A DNA stretch of 64,000 bases from Isoperla grammatica (taxonomy: Eukaryota > Arthropoda > Insecta > Plecoptera > Perlodidae). The stretch's first letter is position 1, and every line of letters begins with the position of its first letter. The position numbers and the translations under genes are program-made. The stretch covers positions 12,622,292 through 12,686,291 of the forward strand of contig OX246739.1 of the NCBI GenBank assembly GCA_945910005.1, written 5' to 3'. Shown here piece by piece: positions 60,204 through 64,000 of the stretch. The notes under the pieces are model-generated. The model did not search any database and was not told where the DNA came from. It saw only the letters and a program-made list of their open reading frames with translations.

Positions 60204-63200
60204 CCATTTCAGTTCAGTTCAGATGACAAACATTCTATTCTTAAGTTTTCTCCAGACAACGTAAAATATTATAATCAAAAAGATGGAACTTTATTCTTCA
60301 TCGCTCGGTTTAACCCCACTTTACTCCAGCCACAAGAAACGAAATTCCCATCCGTTCCCTCTAAAGTAACGCTTTGAAATATTCATGCGTTAGTACCCGT
60401 ACTTATAATGCATACGGAGGTGTGTTCCATCATCTGGGCTAAAACAAAGAGATATACGTGACCCATGATGTGTAAGGCGAAGTACGCGAGAGATGAAAGT
60501 GAGAGCCGTAAGATGGGGAGTTAATCTGGCAACAGTGTTCGCTGGACCAAAAGTCAGTGGTTTGCCGGCTGTGAATAATGAATGACGTCATTTGAAGCAG
60601 CAAACTTTGCGTGTAGACGAGAATGGGACAAGGTTGAGAAATATTAGCGTAATTTCACGTGCGTGCCGTTTTTTGTTGGGGATGAATTCCATTCTGCTGC
60701 AACTACCCACCTAGCCTGTCTTCATTATCCACTTGGGAATAGTTTTTTTTTTTACCAACATTCAAGTATTCAAACCGTTGAAATTAAAATTACCATTGAG
60801 ACACTTAACAAAGATGACTTGGCCTACTGGGCGAGACTGTATAATTAAGAAGGGCGTTATTTCTCTACCATACTGCTACTAAATAAAATGCTTGCTATAA
60901 GTTTACACATAGCGGTTTTAATGCACGCAGCCACTTCCTTTGGTGATACTTGATGCTGGTTTATTCCACTATTTAATAAAGGGTTTAATATAGGTCGTTC
61001 GTATTTTCAGGGATGAAGATACCCATCTTTACGAATGATGTTATTACAGACTCATTTTGTTTGCTATGTTTAGCATATTACTGGATGTCTTCGAATTGAT
61101 AGAAACTTGCTATTTTCCTGCCTACTGTTCATATGGTTTGCATCATTTCCCGTATTGAAGGAATATTAATATCATGTTAGCCACTCATGAAAACATAACA
61201 AGAACAACATTGTTCCGGTAAGTATTGAACATAGCGCACTATTGAATTCTAAAAATGTAATGAAATATTATTATCTTGGCTTTTGGCAGTAAAATTAGCA
61301 AATTGTAAAATTTTCCTTCAAAAGTTGTTTGAGCGATAAAATGCAAACAATGTGGATGCCATATATATTTCCCGCGAAGGCTGTGTGATTCGCTTGGCAG
61401 TAACGTGGAGCCCACTGTCGTACAAGCTTAACTACAAAATATTTCAAATGTTTTGGTATGTATTTTATTTGTTATTAGTTTTTTACGATAAACCCAGTAT
61501 AGCTAGGTCATATGACGTCGTCCGAAGCAGACCCATCACACATAGTTCATTGGGTCGTATAGAGTATAGACGGCTTCTTTTCAGCTTTTTATCTAGACTG
61601 AACTATTAAGGGATTATGTGTTTTGTCCGACTCACCAAAATGAGTAAAAATTAATTATGTGTACAGAGTTAATGATAACCAGTTCCGGTACTTAACGATA
61701 AGACAAGATACCGCATAACTTAACTTTACTCAAAACTAGTATTTAGAAATGTTGTCAAAATACACATTTCAAATACTGATTTTGCTAGTTTTGGTAGTTT
61801 GATTAATTTGGTTTGGAGACCTCCTTCCTCCTGAAACGTTATTTCAACAGTCTACAGTGTCTTGAATGTAATTATAATTTTCTTCTAATAATAGAGGTCT
61901 ATTCGTTAAACACCATACAAAATACCAATTAACGTCACTTCAAAACGAAAACTGCTTATAGTTCTCTGTCAATGCACGCTTCAACTTGACGAAGTGGCTT
62001 CAACTTGACGAGTTGAATTCACCACTTTCATTGCATTTACCGAAATTTTCATCAATATATATATCCTCTGACAAGACGGCATGTGGACATTTCCCATTAG
62101 TATAATCCATGAAAAGGGCTAGTTGCTTTGATCATTTTCAGCTTTGACCGTTTTATGGCAATCATTTGCCGAAGGCAATTATTCCGAGATATTTTTCAAA
62201 CCAAATTGCGGAAGTTGAAGTCAAATTTACCCGTTGGCAGAAAATAATGAGCGATGCTATGTATTTACAATCAAAGAACTCGATAACTGCAACCCCGAGC
62301 TTACAGACATCCACAAATTGATGAATTGATTCGTCTGGAGGGGAAGAAAGGTTTCCTAATTTTTGTATACAAATCACAATTACTTGCATAACCTCGATAG
62401 ATGTGTTGTTACATAAAATAAACATAGGCGTACTTGTTGTATCGAAATATTTATGTATACGGGCATTTATTCAAATCAAATTCACCGACATACTTAAATA
62501 AATAATAATAATACACAAGTTTTAAAATATATTCCAACACACTGGAATGTTTTCTTCATAGAGCTGTGATAGTCAACCTAGCCTTGAACATTCCTGGTAC
62601 AGATAAATGAATGCCCTAATGGGCACAACATAACTAGTTGTCTACCTACGCAGTTAGTGGGTCTGGATGCGACATCTCCATAGCAACAGATAGAAACAGA
62701 TCTAAATTCTACACAGCAACGAATACATTAGAAGTTGGGTGTCTACTAGTAAATTGCATTGCAGTCACGTTAACTTTGAATTGCAACTACTCATATGCAA
62801 ACATACTTGCGTTCAATATTCAGCTACTAGAATATCTTGTTAATTATTTGCTGGAATTCAACATTGTGTATACTATACTGTATAACTGTGTTGGGAAGAC
62901 TTAAAACAAACATAGCTCATGTTTCATAACAAAAATGTAAATAATACATGAAACAAGTTTATATTACTATAAAACACATCAAGCATGATTAATCCATTCA
63001 TTAATTATGATTGATTATGATTAATAACGATTGATTGATTGATTATAATTTGCAATCGCAAATTGTGATGAATACTATTCGAACGATAAGTAGTAGAGTG
63101 ATATTTATATAATGTTTTTATGCCATTTAGTTATAAAACATGACATACTTACTAAACGTGCAGTTGATAATAATGTTATAAAGTAACTGGACCAGTTATG

Positions 63201-63782
63201 TTCTTGGCCAACAAAGAAATACAAAATGCCACTAGAGACACAGCGAGTAAAACAAGTGTCGGTTTGTCTAGAGTCAAGTCAAGCATCATAAGTGTCGCAT
63301 TTATCTCGTGACTGCAGACATTCCTACACTTTTTAAACAATGCCAATTGTGGCTGTTACTAAGTATGTCAAGTAAAGAGAAATGGGTTCTAGGGTTTCCG
63401 GTTCCCGGTAACGAACCGCGCCTCTTCACTCCGCCGCCGTCTAGCATGGTTTTCGACGCCACATTTCCCCATCCACACTCATTAATTTTAACTTCTAAAT
63501 ATTGTTCGCGGCACGTTCGTATACGCGTAGTAGGAGTGTTCTTTAGGTAGATAGCTTGAAAAGCTTCTCAGTTTCATTAAAACGACATTTCAGAAGTCAA
63601 TTTTGGAATTATGTGAGACGATATAGTAGCCCAAATATTATCACACTATGCAGATAAATAAAAAAAAATTATTGATTGCGTTCGGATAAAATCAGACACC
63701 TGTTTTTTAAGACGTAATATAAATTGCATTATTTCTTTTTAAGGTGTTTTTAACCATGATAATATCTCTAAATAAATAATTA
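60204..63782. other. AT-rich stretch with minor repeats
   Basis: An 18-bp period (GCTTCAACTTGACGA twice) lies at 61979-62011. GATTGATTGATTG occurs near 63030. A plus-strand ATG frame at 63365-63550 (61 codons) sits in a GC-richer patch and is weakly protein-like (FPVPGNEPRLFTPPPSS). A donor-like CCG/GTAAGTATTG at 61218 has only a weak acceptor in front. None is called as a gene. Confidence 0.4.
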
Positions 63783-63784
63783 AA

Positions 63785-63881
<97 letters not shown>

Positions 63882-63916
63882 CAGTAAGTAAGTAAGTTAG
63901 AGTAAGAAAGTAAGTA
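63783..63916. repeat. (AAGT)n tetranucleotide array
   Basis: About thirty AAGT units occur with a few interruptions near the right end. The length is probably polymorphic. Confidence 0.97.
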
Positions 63917-64000
63917 AATACAAAAATGAATAGACAGACAAAATAAAAAAATGTTTATTTATTGTCGATGCATTCAGTAAAATAACTTATTTTCAGTGGA

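Overview
The window looks like nuclear DNA from an invertebrate animal, probably marine; a mollusc or other lophotrochozoan is my best guess, but nothing here fixes the phylum. It is AT-rich. It has no bacterial-type operons, ribosome binding sites or dense open frames. It is full of the usual debris of a large animal genome: microsatellites, homopolymer G and C runs, foldback (MITE-like) elements, tRNA-derived SINE heads, a decayed LINE and a probable Penelope-like relic. No complete protein-coding gene is visible. The window is best read as intergenic or deep intronic sequence.

Layout. 1-2.5 kb: a possible 3' coding exon, then a three-armed foldback element. 2.5-12 kb: mostly featureless AT-rich DNA with two candidate terminal exons (7148-7339 on +, 10049-10156 on -). 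12-15 kb: a short hairpin element, an ATG open frame in good Kozak context, and a CpG-richer patch with long G runs. 15.2-15.8 kb: a roughly 650 bp foldback element. 16-24 kb: microsatellites, a SINE head, candidate small minus-strand exons and a recursive-splice-like site near 23.59 kb. 24.4-24.9 kb: a 131 bp hairpin next to a hammerhead-like Penelope-type motif. 29-32 kb: one copy of a dispersed repeat and the best candidate terminal exon (31657-31834, minus). 37.4-38.3 kb: a broken LINE reverse transcriptase on the minus strand. 41-46 kb: scattered candidate exons on both strands. 47.0-47.4 kb: a nearly perfect 372 bp hairpin element with TTA target-site copies. 50-52 kb: the second dispersed-repeat copy and a SINE. 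58 kb: a second recursive-splice-like site. 60-64 kb: a tandem duplication and a long AAGT tetranucleotide array.

The candidate exons rest on splice-site grammar, an open frame and protein-like composition only. By-eye base rates matter: in AT-rich DNA a 60 bp acceptor-donor interval is open in at least one frame more often than not. Confidences are therefore low, and I do not claim that these exons form one gene. The transposable-element calls are firmer because they rest on internal symmetry or conserved protein motifs.
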